The position numbers were made by a program, and so were the translations under genes. Shown here one piece after another: positions 23,947-35,365 of a stretch of DNA of 64,000 nt (the stretch's first letter is position 1; every line of letters begins with the position of its first letter). The notes beneath the pieces were generated by a model. It was given only the letters and a program-made list of their open reading frames with translations, searched no databases and was not told where the DNA came from. The DNA comes from Symsagittifera roscoffensis (taxonomy: Eukaryota; Xenacoelomorpha; Acoela; Convolutidae): the NCBI RefSeq assembly GCF_963678635.1, contig NC_087071.1, forward strand, positions 31,856,141 to 31,920,140, given 5' to 3'.

Positions 23947-24201
23947 TAAAAATAATTTAATTTTATCTTCTCTTGGAGTGTGTTTTGAGAGCGCAGAGCA
24001 CATACTTTAACAGTATGTTGACAAAAACAAGGCTTCTTCTTGATATGATTAGTGAGTTCCTCGCTGCTATATATATAAAAGTTACAATTGGGAACACTTT
24101 AGAACGCCACAGGTTCTACGATGTCTTGACGCATCTTTACATTTGAGTTATTTGCCACATTTAAGACATGCAACTCTTTCGTTTCTATTCAAGGACGGCA
24201 T
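23947..24201 (-). pseudogene. Dead C2H2 zinc-finger copy
   Basis: This is the copy-1 counterpart of the intact frame at 28860-29114. Relative to that copy it has an in-frame TAA (plus-strand bases 24148-24150) inside the first finger and a one-base insertion near 24090 in a G run, so no finger protein can be read through. The flanking sequence is otherwise closely similar between copies, so the loss looks recent. Confidence 0.7.
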
Positions 24202-24426
24202 CTCAATAATTTAAGAAAGAAAAATGGGAGGTTTAAAATGTCCCAAGTTTTTAGAAAGGAAGAGTTGAATAGCCTCAAAAGTGAAAAAAAGTAAATAAAA
24301 ATAGTTATGTGAATTTCTCAACCAACTGTTTTTAACGTGAAAGAAAATCAGAATGGATATGCTATTTAGTCTAGCTGAATAGAAAACCATTCGATCTAAC
24401 CATGGAGCTATCAAAAATATTGCTAT

Positions 24427-25535
24427 CAACCAATCAGACTTGAGCAATACTTAGAAGGAAATTGTTATCTTTTTTGATATCAAACAATCAGAATCGAGCT
24501 TCAATGGTCACGGAACTTTCAACAAACTTAATATCAACCAATCAGAATTGAACTACACTTCTCATGGATTTTTCAACTTTCTTGATATCAAATAATCAAG
24601 CATTCCTTCACAAGTAATCTTTGTGGTAATTACCAAGCAGAACGAAGTATTCGCAGATTTTAAAATACTTTGTAGATCAGAACCAAACTATGTTTATGAA
24701 ACTTCCCAACCAATCAATTTTAATGAATTTTTCTAACATAACTTTTATATACTTTTGACACCAAAGTGAAATTTCTTGTCTGGTTTATATGATTTTTTCG
24801 ATGATCAATTCAAATTTTGAAGATTCGATCAAAATTTTTTCGAATTGTTGATTGGAGAGAAAATCAACAAATCAGAATTCAGTAATCTTTTACAAATATT
24901 GTCTGTTGGAAATCAACTAATCAGAATCCAGCATTTTCTAAAAGTGAACTATTTATCATTTTTTAAAAACTTTAATCATTATTTGAAAAATGTCTACCAA
25001 GAAACATTTGAAATTCCTCGAGTTACTTTAAGCTCAAAATCCTGCTTGATCAGGTTTGGAATCAGATTTCCAGAGATTTGTTCGAAAATTTTTTCATTTT
25101 TGAGCTATCCTCTCAAATTTACATCAACATCAAAAAACTTGACTATCTACTCAAAAATCAGCAACTTCTCATTGATAACATGAAAAAATTCAATTAACTT
25201 GATTTAAAAAAATTTGGAAATGCTACTTGTATGCTATTCTTTTGTTACTTATATCGGCGATTTTTTTTATTTTTACATCAAACAACTTTTGCACATTTAA
25301 TTTTGCGATTGCTTTTGTGTATAATTTAATTTTACTTGATTCGAAGATATAAGTCCTTAAACTGGTTCTCTGATTGGATACAACAAAAATAAAAACGAAC
25401 TTTTTTGTGATTGGAAACGATGATGTGTAAAAAGTACCTAAAGTGGAATTTTGTTTCTATTTCCATAAAAGAAAGCTGAAAACTGATTGGACTCGACTAC
25501 AATCCAAATAAGGAAAATCAATTCTGATTGGTGAA
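24427..25535. promoter_or_regulatory. Cluster of CCAATCAGAAT motifs, mirrored in orientation
   Basis: (A/C)CAATCAGAAT-type words occur at about 24429, 24484, 24537, 24868 and 24912 on the plus strand. The inverse form (ATTCTGATTGG or ACTGATTGG) occurs at about 25370, 25471 and 25521. The same set recurs in copy 2 (29342-29840 and 30399-30445). The core is a CCAAT box. Whether it binds a factor is inference. Confidence 0.35.
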
Positions 25536-25726
25536 ACCCACACATTCGAGTTGAAGGTACCCCTCACTCCTAACTAAAAACCCTTTTATTTTCAACTAAA
25601 CTACCGTCAACTACCTCCTCTCTCAGCTTTAAATACTTCAATTTCAACTTATCCACCGTCAAATACCCCCTCTCTCAGCTCTAAATCCTTCTTGTTTTTA
25701 CTCTTTTACTCAACTTATTGCTCAAA

Positions 25727-25793
25727 ATGATCTTCTCAGTGCAAAAGGTAAGGACACTTTCTTTTTTTTGTGAAGGAATTCCTTTTTCTACAG
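25727..25793 (+). other. Candidate first exon and 46-nt intron at the tandem-unit junction
   Basis: An ATG at 25727 opens seven codons ending AAG, followed by GTAAGG at 25748 and a pyrimidine-rich acceptor TTTTTCTACAG ending at 25793. A 46-nt intron with these ends is typical of Caenorhabditis. Upstream are two copies of a CT-rich word (CCTCTCTCAGCT) each followed by TTTAAATAC-like or CTCTAAATC sequence. The next exon stops after about a dozen codons, so the product would be tiny. The same place at the end of copy 2 (30640-30666) has AAAATTAAGG, without the GT donor. Confidence 0.3.
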
Positions 25794-25903
25794 TTTCATT
25801 GTACAACTACTATGACAAGCGTTTCTCTATGACTGCACACAAACAGTTAGTGTTTTAAAAAGTGTCGATCAACCGCAATAGTATACGTCGGGGCAGTTCA
25901 GCC

Positions 25904-25915
25904 GGGGGGGGGGGG
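25904..25915. other. Run of twelve G
   Basis: An uninterrupted G12 tract, with an eight-G run at the same place in copy 3 (about 30805-30812). Copy 3 lacks the sequence that follows the tract in copy 2. Confidence 0.9.
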
Positions 25916-26916
25916 CTTGAGGAGGGTGAAGACTACCATGTATTAACATAGGCTATATACTATCCGGTCTTCAGCCTATGTATGAACATAGGCAATAGAT
26001 TTCCGAATGTGTTAAGATAGGGAAATGGTTTCCCAATGTATTAAGATGGGAAATATGTTTCCTAATGTATTAAGATGGTAAGGATTCAGTGTGATGGTAA
26101 TTTTCAGAAAATTTTTTTGGTGCCCGATCTTACCTTGTTTTAAGATAGTGTATATATTTCCCTGTGTTTTAATACATTGTAGGGATTTAAGAACTCGTTA
26201 AGATAGGGAATAGGTTTCTCATTGTATTAAGATAGGGAATAGGTTTCCTATTGTGTTAAGATTGTAAGGATTCAGTGTGATGGTTATTTTCAGAAAAATT
26301 TTTCGGCCCCCGATCTTACCTTGTATTTAAAACAGTACAAAATCTAGCTGAAACTATGCTGAAACCAACTGAAACTTCAAAAAAAATCAAGGTTTTGAAA
26401 AAAAAATTAGCAAAAAATTCAAGTTTTTGGAAAAAATTGCAAAAATTTCAAATTTTTGGAAAGAAATGAAGAAATCTCAAGGTTTTGGCTAGTTTTTTCG
26501 TTGCTTCCGATCTGATTATAAAATATCAGCGTTATATTACGTGCAAAGTTTGAAGTCAAGTTATTTTTTAATTGAAACCATGTTGAGACAAGGCTAGAAA
26601 ACTTTCCACAATTTTCTCTCAAAATATTGAAACACGATAAAATTTACGCTAATTTGAGCTAAAAGAGCGGGTTAAATAATGCTCTGAACACGAAAAGATA
26701 AGCTCATGTTAGCTGAATCAAAATTGAAACTTCCATTTTCTCGGTAAAGTAGTAAAATTTTTTGTAATTTTTGAGAAAGAAAAGTAAAAATGATCCAGAT
26801 CTATCCAAAATTTTCCATTTTCAACCTTTTGTTGTGTAATTAAATGGTTTTTTGTCCAATTCAGGGAAAATTGACCTAAGAATCTCAAATCAAATGAACA
26901 ATTAAAGCATTATTTA

Positions 26917-27560
26917 TTGAAGTTTCTAGATCAAACTCTACGATACAACTCTTCTCCAGTTTTTTTCTTAATGATTAACCCAAACTGTACAAAAAAAACA
27001 ACTTCTGAGAAGTTTTTTACGTTAATAATAAGAATAATTTTCAGATCATTGATGATTAATGAATTTTTTCTTGCTGAAAAGGACTAAGAATGGGTAAAAT
27101 TATCTAAAAGTATATTAGGTTGGATTAAATTCAACAAAATTTTCTTAAAAAATGATGATTATCTCTCTGTTGCTTCCACAACATAATTTTCATGAGTTTC
27201 CGAAGAAATTTACTATGTAAGGTTAATCCTGCTTTCTGCTTATTATATGATTTCGCTATTGAACTCACTTTGCAGAAAAATTTAGTCAGAACTGGGGACT
27301 TCAGGAGCAAAGTAATATCAATTGAACGAAAAATTTGCTCGCAGAGATAAAATTAGAACCGATAACGTCTGAATACTACTTTGTAATTTTTACATGTTCT
27401 AGTTAAAGCATGTTCTCAATGCTAGTTAAAACATTAAAAAGACATGTTAAAATGAGAATATAAAGCTGTGTTTTTACGTTGAGGTTTTAGAACAAATTAA
27501 GAGCAGCTTGATTGTTTATAATCTGGAAACCTTCGAAGGTACAGAAAAAAACTGAAGCGA
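26917..27560. other. ~645-bp block present in copies 2 and 3, absent from copy 1
   Basis: Copy 1 reads straight from TTATTTATTGAA into CCAGAACAAATTTT at 22648. Copy 2 and copy 3 (about 31731-32370) carry the extra block between these words. It is either an insertion in the ancestor of copies 2 and 3 or a deletion in copy 1. No inverted repeats or coding frame were seen at its ends. Confidence 0.65.
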
Positions 27561-28859
27561 TCCAGAACAAATTTTTTACTTTGTGTATAAGTGAATTTTG
27601 TCATTTAATAAATCACATAATTAAGAGATCTTACATCTGGTTCTGCTTAGGTATCAGCTTGTTTAGAAATTTTCATCAAGCTCCATATTATTTTCTCTAA
27701 AAACATTTCTACATGAATTTTTTTTTGTTTTTATCAAAAAGAATGAAATGTAGATCTTGAAAGCAAATTTTTGATTTTTGTTTCATGTATCATCTTGCAA
27801 AAGATGTCGCAATTGCGCTTATTTCACGAAAAAAACCTCGAAACATCTGAGTTTTCATATAAATTTATCTAATAAATCAAATGATGAAAAACTGTCCAAA
27901 CATTACACTTTTATGTTGTAGTTTTTCTCAAGATAAAATTTATAAGCTAAATTTTTATTAAAATTATCTGAAAACTCTTAATGAGTTGAATTTAGTTTCT
28001 ATCTTAAATTAGTTTTTTCTCAGCTTCTGCTTCATCTACTATCTTCCAACTAAATCCAATTTGATCAAATTTTTACTTGAAAAATGAATTTTAGATGTAA
28101 AACTGTGTCATTTCAACAAAAATTCAATAATCTGAAGCAGAATTCAAACCATAAATCTTTTGCTAAGAACTTCAAATGATTGTCTCAATCTGATAACTGT
28201 ATGTTGCTGTTTCAACCATGAGTTTCCATAATGAAGAAAATTTTTGGTTTAGAATGTTGTTTTTTCTTAAGCTGAAGTTTTCACAAGTTGGCAAAAACAT
28301 ATATTTTTTTATCTTATCTAGGTCAGTTATCAATTTCTTTTCTGAAATTGTCAAAAAAACAGTAGATAATCAAAATTCTGAAAAAATTAACCCCCATTAT
28401 CTGCTGAAAATTGCACTACTCTATGAACACTTTTACAAGCACTAAACAAGGAAAACCTTGAAGTAGTAGCTAGGTAAAATCTTTCGATTAGTCGAAGTTT
28501 TATAATTATTCAGTTTCTTAAATTATTTCAAAAATTTCTTACGCACTCAATACTGTGGGTTAATCACTTCTACTACAAATTTATTGCAACAAAATCTCCT
28601 CAAGCTTGCAACCAATGGAGTTTTTTATGTAGATTAAAGATTTTCGGATCATTTTCCATTGAAAGTTTTGAAATCATTTGTACTTAATTAATGCTGGTTT
28701 TATCATCAATCAGAACATTTGAATAAAAAAATAAATCACAGATCAAGAATTGTGATGAAAAAAACTGTATACTTTCAACTAGAATTTTTCAAACTTATTG
28801 TATAGACTTTACAGATTCTATAAAATTTTTAATTCAAAGTACTTTTTCCTATGTTTTAA

Positions 28860-29114
28860 TTAAAAATACTTTAATTTTATTTTCTCTTGGAGTGTGTTTT
28901 GAGAGTGCCGAGCACATACTTTAACAGTATGTTGACAAAAACAATGCGTCTTCTTGATATGATTAGTGAGTTCCTCGCTGCTATATGTATAAAATTTACA
29001 ATTGGAACACTTTAGAACGCCACAGGTTCTACGATGTCTTGACGCATCTTTACATTTGAATTCAATGCCACATTTAAGACATGCAACTCTTTCGTTTCTA
29101 TTCAAGGACGGCAT
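28860..29114 (-). CDS. Small C2H2 zinc-finger protein, 84 residues
   Basis: Starts at a true ATG (29112-29114) and ends near 28860. Residues about 12-31 hold CLKC and a C-terminal HRRTC, an incomplete or variant finger. Residues about 36-57 hold a canonical C2H2 finger, C-x2-C-x12-H-x4-H (CSNC ... NHIKKTH), followed by more Cys and His (CFCQH, CARH). A nucleic-acid-binding role is expected for such fingers. The protein is short for a transcription factor, so this may be one exon or the remnant of a longer gene. It is the only undamaged version in the tandem array; copy 1 has a stop and a one-base insertion. No promoter is evident. Confidence 0.5.
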   Translation of the reverse strand: MPSLNRNERVACLKCGIEFKCKDASRHRRTCGVLKCSNCKFYTYSSEELTNHIKKTHCFCQHTVKVCARHSQNTLQEKIKLKYF

Positions 29115-30660
29115 CTCAATAATTTAAGAAAGAAAAAATGGGAGGTTTAAAATGTCCCAAGTTTTTAGTAAGGAAGAGTTGAATAGCCTCAAAAGTGAAA
29201 AAAAGTGAAAAAAAATTAGTTTTGTGAACTTCTCAACCAACTGTTTTTAACGTGAAAGAAAATCAGAATGAATATGCTATTTAGCCTAGCTGAATAGAAA
29301 ACCATTCAATCTAACCATAGAGTTTTCAAAAGTATTGCTATCAACCAATCAGACTCGAGCAATACTTAGAAGGAAATTGTTATCTTTTTTGATATCAAAC
29401 AATCAGAATCGAGCTTCAATGGTCACGGAACTCTCAACAAATTTAATATCAACCAATCGGAATTGAGCTACACTTCTCATGGATTTTTCAATTTTTTTGA
29501 TATCAAATAATCAAGCATTTCTTCACAAGTAGTATTTGTGGTAATTACCAATCAGAACGAAATATTCGCAGATTTTGAAATACTTTGCAGATCAAAACCA
29601 AACTATGTTTATGAAACTTCCCGAACAATCAATTTTAATGAAGTTTTCTAACATAACTTTTATATAATTTTGGCACCAAAGTGAAATTTCTTGTCTGCTT
29701 TAAATTATTTTTTCGATACTCAATTCAAATTTTGAAAATTCGACCAAAATGTTTTCGCATTGTTGATTGGAGAGAAAATCAACCAATCAGAATTCAGTAA
29801 TCTTTCACAAATATTGTCTGTTGGAAATCAACCAATCAGAATCCAGCATTTTCTAAAAGTGAACTATTTATCTTTTTTTAAAAACTTTAATCATTATTTG
29901 AAAAATGTCTATCAAAAAAAATTGAATTTCCTCGAGTTACTTTAAGCTCAAAATCCTGCTTGATCAGGTTTGGAATCAGATTTCCGGAGATTTGATTTGA
30001 AAATTTGTTCAACTTTGAGCTATCCTATCAAATTTAGATCAACATCAAAAAACTTCTCATTGATAACATGCAAAAATTCAATTAACTTGATTTAAAAAAA
30101 ATTGGAAATGCTACTTGTATGCTATTCTTTTGTTACTTATATCGGCGATTTTTTTTACTTTTACAGCAAACAACTTTTGCACATTTAATTTTGCGATTGC
30201 TTTTGTGTATAATTTATTTTTACTTGACTCGAAGATATAAGTCCTTAAACTGGTTCTCTCATTGGATACGACAACAAGAATAAAAACGAACATTTTTGCG
30301 ATTGGAAACGATGATGTGTAAAAAGTACCTAAAGTCGAATTTTATTTCCAATTAGACACGTCTTTTTATAAGAATTCCATAAAAGAAAGCTGAAAACTGA
30401 TTGGACTCGACTACAATCCAAATAAGAAAATCAATTCTGATTGGTTAAACCCACACATTCGAGTTGAAGGTACCCCTCACTCCTAACTAAAAACCTTTTT
30501 ATTTTTAACTAAACTACCGTCAACTACCTCCTCTCTCAGCTTTAAATACTTCAATTTCAACTTATCCACCGTCAGCTACCCCCTCTCTCAGCTCTAAAGC
30601 CTTCTTGTTTTTACTCTTTTACTCAACTTATTGCTCAAAATGATCTTCTCAGTGCAAAAA

Positions 30661-32424
30661 TTAAGGACATTTTTTTGTGAAGGAATTCCTTTTTCTACAG
30701 TTTCATTGTACAACTACTATGACAAGCGTTTCTCTATGACTGCACACAAACAGTGAGTGTTTTAAAAGGTGTCGTCGATCAACATCAATAGTATATGTCG
30801 GTTTGGGGGGGGTTTCCCAATGTGTTAAGATAGGGAAAAGGTTTCCCAATGTATTAAGATGGGAAATATGTTTCCTCATGTATTAAGATGGTAAGGATTC
30901 AGTGTGATGGTAATTTTCAGAAAATTTTTTCGGCGCCCAATCTTACCTTGTTTTAAGATAGTGTATATATTTCCCTGTGTATTAATTTATTGTAGAGATT
31001 TAAGAACTCGTTAAGATAGGGAATAGGTTTCTCAATGTACTAAGATAGGGAATAGGTTTCCTAATGTGTTAAGATGGTAAGGATTCAGTGTGATGGTTAT
31101 TTTCAGAAAAATTTTTTGGCCCCCGATCTTACCTTGTATTTAAAACAGTACTAAATCTAGCTGAAACTATGCTGAAACCAACTGAAACTTCAAAAAAAAA
31201 AATCAAGCTTTTGAAAAAAAATTTGCAAAAACTTCAAGTTTTTGGAAAAAATGCAAAAATTTCAAATTTTTGGAACGAAATGCAGAAATCTCAAGGTTTT
31301 GGCTGGTTTTTCGTTGCTTCTGATCTGATTATAAAATATCAGCGTTATATTACGTGCAAAGTTTATAATCAAGTTATATTTTAATTGAAATCATGTTGAG
31401 ACAATGATACAGAATTTTCCACAATTTTCTATCAAAATATTGAAACACGATAAAATTTACCCTAATTTGAGCTAAAAGAGCGGGTTAAATAATGCTCTGA
31501 ACACTAAAAGATAAGCTCATGTTAGCTGAATCAATGATAAAACTTCCAATTTCTCAGTAAAGTAGTAAAATTATTCGTAATTTTTGAGAAAGAAAAGTAA
31601 AAATTAACCAAATCTATCCAAAATTTCCCATTTTCAACCTTTTTTTGTAAAATTAAATGGTTTTTTGTCCAGTTCAGGGAGAATTGACCTAAGAATTTCA
31701 ATTCAAATGAACGATAAAAGCATTATTTATTGAAACTTCTAGATCAAACTCTATGATACAATTCTTCTCCAGTTTTTTCTTAATGATTAACCCAAACTGT
31801 ACAAAAAAAACAACTTCTGAGAAGTTTTTCACGTTAATAATAAGAATAATTTTCAGATCATTAATGATAAATGAACTTTTTTTGCTGAAAAGGACTAAGA
31901 ATGGGTAAAATTATCTAAAAGTATATTAGGTTGGATTAAATTCAACAAAATTTTCTTCAAAACTGATGATTATCTCTCTGTTGCTTCCACAACATAATTT
32001 TCATGATTTTCCGAAGAAATTTACTATGTAAAGTTAATCGTGCTTTCTGCTTATTATATGATTTCGCTATTGAACTCACTTTGCAGAAAAATTTAGTCAG
32101 AACTGGGGACTTCAGGAGCAAAGTAATATCAATTGAACGAAAAATTTGCTCGCAGAGATAAAATTAGAACCGATAACGTCTGAATACTACTTTGTAATTT
32201 TTACATGTTCTGGTTAAAGCATGTTCTATATGCTAGTTAAAACATTAAAAAGACATGTTAAACTGAGAATATAAAGCTGTGTTTTTACGTTGAGGTTTTA
32301 GAACAAATTAAGAGCAGCTTGATTGTTTATAATCTGGAAACCTTCGAAGGTAGAAAAAAAATTGAAGCGAGGTGGAACAAATTTTTTACTGTGTGTACAA
32401 AAGAAATTTTGCATGTAATAAATC
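30661..32424. repeat. Large tandem unit, copy 3, truncated by the retroelement block
   Basis: It matches copy 2 from 25749 at an offset of about 4910, falling to about 4807. Similarity ends abruptly in AATAAATCA near 32424, where copy 2 continues with CATAATTAAGAG and this copy continues with CCTGGTACGCTCTCCG. That break sets the left boundary of the element-1 block. Confidence 0.85.
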
Positions 32425-32746
32425 AACCTGGTACGCTCTCCGAACGAGGCCTAGCTAACCGAGTAAGGGGGGTAACTAGGGGGACAAAAACAAGAGCAAA
32501 AAGACAAAAAGCGAAACAAAAACAAGAAAAAAGTATAGAAAAAGGAACAAAAACCATAAAACGAGGAGACAGTGACTTTGATACCGGATCATTTGGATCA
32601 AACCTTTATATTAATTAAATAGTATACCCATACTGTTTTATAAGACCGATCGTTTCGATCAATCTAGCAATTTAAACCAGTGACTTCAATAAGGTGCCCG
32701 TGTGGGGGGCGTTGTTATGGGTTTTCAGATAGATTGCAACCTAGTC
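32425..32746 (+). other. Left end of element 1 with A/G-rich tract
   Basis: GC-rich start (CCTGGTACGCTCTCCGAACG), a purine-rich A tract at about 32478-32572, and an acceptor-like GGTTTTCAGATAGATTG at 32720-32736. The leader of element 2 also has a long A-rich tract (55130-55290) and a TTTCAGATTGATT word, so the two leaders may share a plan. Confidence 0.4.
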
Positions 32747-32930
32747 TAGGAGACTTGACTGGAAAGGGTGATCAGTCGAGTGGGAAAGTGGTTCACAAGG
32801 ATCGAACCAGACCACTAGGAGACTTGACTGGAAAGGGTGATCAGTCGAGTGGGAAATTGGTTCAGAAGGATCGAACCGGACCACTAGGAGACTTGACTGG
32901 AAAAGGTGACCAGCCAAGTGGGAAAGTGGT
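32747..32930 (+). repeat. Three 69-bp hairpin repeats
   Basis: Units begin at 32747, 32816 and 32885 with TAGGAGACTTGACTGG. In units 1 and 2, ACTTGACTG pairs with CAGTCGAGT (9 bp including one G-U). In unit 3 the right arm is CCAGCCAAGT, which still pairs with ACTTGACTGG apart from one mismatch. The period is 23 codons, so a frame at 32680-33024 stays open through all three, but it starts with GTG and has no other support; I read the repeat as leader RNA structure. Confidence 0.75.
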
Positions 32931-33799
32931 GCTGCTGTCAAGTGCGGAACAGAGACAATCAGCACAGGATCACCACAAGAGGACGCACAGGGGTGTTCTC
33001 AAGTTGGGCAACGGGTATCGTTAGAATCCACATTACATTATAGGAGATAAGTGTAAAATTGGATAAGCGGAGTCCCATTGTTTTGAGGAAGTTTTTGCAC
33101 AAGCAGGCCTGGAAACAGGTCTACCGTTTTCTCTCGAGAGGTTTAGCACCCGGCGCTTAAGGGATTTTTTGGCTTAAGAGGGGGGCTAAAGAGGGGGGAG
33201 GTTAGAAGGGGGGCTGGTTAAGTTAGAGGTTAGCGGTTATAAATTGTAAAAAAGGGGGACATTAGAGTAACTAATTGCTCGGCATCGTCGACTTAGTTAC
33301 ATTAGATATTTACACGCGTTGGTTACAGGAAGCGGATATCCAAAATTAGAATGAGGTTAAGGTAGGTACCCTGGTCGGATCGGTAGGGGGGAACGGACAT
33401 AGACAGTTTTTGTGATACCCCATAAGATCGCTAGCAGGGGGAAGGAAAACGCGTGGCAATCGGGTACCAGACATTTTTTCGGACAAAGATTGACATCAGT
33501 CAACCTTGAATTTTAGGAGAATTCAACATCTGTTTTTGAAATTTTTTCCGGTTTAAAATTTTATGTTTTGGTAAAAAATTGTTGTTGGTATTTTAACGAA
33601 CAGGTAATCACAAGACACCTGCGGGGAATTTAGAGTTTCAAATAGCCTGAAAAGACTGGATCAGTATTTGGGTTTCGACCATTAAGATAGGGATTTTGGG
33701 AAAATTTTTACAAGAGCTCAAGTGGTGGTAAAAGGTACAGTGGTTCAATAGTCCCTACAACGAAGAAGAAGAGACCCGATATCCAGACACTCAGTGACG
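32931..33799 (+). other. Leader of element 1, G-run-rich, no gene seen
   Basis: It contains several G4-G6 runs (about 33180-33260, 33387-33450) and no long frame. Confidence 0.5.
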
Positions 33800-35365
33800 A
33801 GTCTTGGGACAGTACCGAAGAAGTCTTGGGACATTGCAGTCTGGGGACAGTCTTGGGGCAACACAGTCTTGGGATAGTCTTGGGACAGTGCAGCCTTGGA
33901 ACAGACTTGGACCAGAGCAGTCTTGGTACGAAACAGTCTTGGGACATTGGTCTTGGGACATTGGTCTTGGGACATTGGTCATGGGACAGTGGTCTTGGGA
34001 CATTGGTCTTGGGACGTTGGTCTTGGGCCATTGGTCTTGGGACGATAGTCTTGGGACGTTGGTCTTGGGCCATTGGTCTTGGGACAGTGGTCTTGGGACA
34101 TTAGTCTTGGGACAGTGGTCTTGGGACATTGGTCTTGGGCCATTGGTCTTGGGACATTAGTCTTGGGACATTAGCCTTGGGACAATAGTCTTGGGACGTT
34201 GGTCTTGGGCCATTGGTCTTGGGACGTTAGTCTTGGGACGTTGGTCTTGGGACATTGGTCTTGGGCCATTGGTCTTGGGACAGTGGTCTTGGGCCATTGG
34301 TCTTGGGACATTAGTCTTGGGACATTAGCCTTGGGACAATAGTCTTGGGACGTTGGTCTTGGGCCATTGGTCTTGGGACGTTAGTCTTGGGACGTTGGTC
34401 TTGGGACAGTGGTCTTGGGACCTTGGTCTTGGGCCATTGGTCTTGGGACAGTGGTCTTGGGACATTAGTCTTGGGACAGTGGTCTTGGGACATTGGTCTT
34501 GGGCCATTGGTCTTGGGACATTAGTCTTGGGACAATAGTCTTGGGACGTTGGTCTTGGGCCATTGGTCTTGGGACGATAGTCTTGGGACGTTGGTCTTGG
34601 GCCATTGGTCTTGGGACAGTGGTCTTGGGCCATTGGTCTTGGGACATTAGTCTTGGGACATTAGCCTTGGGACAATAGTCTTGGGACGTTGGTCTTGGGC
34701 CATTGGTCTTGGGACGTTAGTCTTGGGACGTTGGTCTTGGGACATTGGTCTTGGGCCATTGGTCTTGGGACAGTGGACTTGGGCCATTGGTCTTGGGACA
34801 TTAGTCTTGGGACATTAGCCTTGGGACAATAGTCTTGGGACGTTGGTCTTGGGCCATTGGTCTTGGGACGTTAGTCTTGGGACGTTGGTCTTGGGACAGT
34901 GGTCTTGGGACATTGGTCTTGGGCCATTGGTCTTGGGACATTAGTCTTGGGACAATAGTCTTGGGACGTTGGTCTTGGGCCATTGGTCTTGGGACATTAG
35001 TCTTGGGACAGTGGTCTTGGGACATTGGTCTTGGGCCATTGGTCTTGGGACATTAGTCTTGGGACAATAGTCTTGGGACGTTGGTCTTGGGCCATTGGTC
35101 TTGGGACGATAGTCTTGGGACGTTGGTCTTGGGCCATTGGCCTTGGGACAGTGGTCTTGGGCCATTGGTCTTGGGACATTAGTCTTGGGACATTAGCCTT
35201 GGGACAATAGTCTTGGGACGTTGGTCTTGGGCCATTGGTCTTGGGACGTTAGTCTTGGGACGTTGGTCTTGGGACATTGGTCTTGGGACACTAGTCTGGG
35301 GATACTAACAGGAAGTACTGGGACAACACTGAATAGTCTTGAGACGGTAGAAAGAAAGCCTTGGA
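33800..35365 (+). repeat. 14-bp tandem array, TCTTGGGACATTGG units
   Basis: The core (about 33932-35300) is built of 14-bp units TCTTGGG(A/C)C(A/G)(T/G)T(G/A)G, with degenerate units at both edges. Variants recur in order: ATTAGCCTTGGGACAATAG appears near 34168, 34325, 34667, 34813 and 35193, which shows higher-order repeats. Many frames on both strands are open because the unit has no stop; none is called as a gene. Confidence 0.9.

Larger units (their letters stand above)
21878..25747. repeat. Large tandem unit, copy 1 (shorter form)
   Basis: It starts at the word AAGGAATTC(T/C)TTTTTCTACAG shared with 25770 and 30675, and runs to about 25747. It matches copy 2 at an offset of about 4263 before 22648 and about 4910 after it, so it lacks a segment of about 645 bp present in copies 2 and 3. 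It contains the dead zinc-finger copy at 23947-24201 and a motif-rich right end. Confidence 0.85.
25748..30660. repeat. Large tandem unit, copy 2 (full length, ~4.9 kb)
   Basis: This is the longest copy. Relative to copy 1 it has an extra block of about 645 bp (26917-27560). Relative to copy 3 it has about 120 extra bp after the poly-G run at 25904. It contains the intact zinc-finger frame. Small frames on both strands that are near-identical between copies (for example 23262-23444 and 28172-28354) only reflect the duplication. Confidence 0.85.

Noticed and set aside
23262-28445. Near-identical small proteins at 23262-23517 and 28172-28445
   Set aside because: Both strands are open in AT-rich tandem copies; identity reflects duplication, not coding constraint.
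32680-33024. 114-codon frame with three 23-residue repeats
   Set aside because: It starts with GTG and owes its openness to the 69-bp period; hairpin structure explains the repeat better.
33804-35210. Many open frames on both strands with repeated GLGTLVLGHWSWD-like or PKTNVPRPMSQD-like peptides
   Set aside because: They arise from the stop-free 14-bp tandem unit read in every phase; no start context or independent support.
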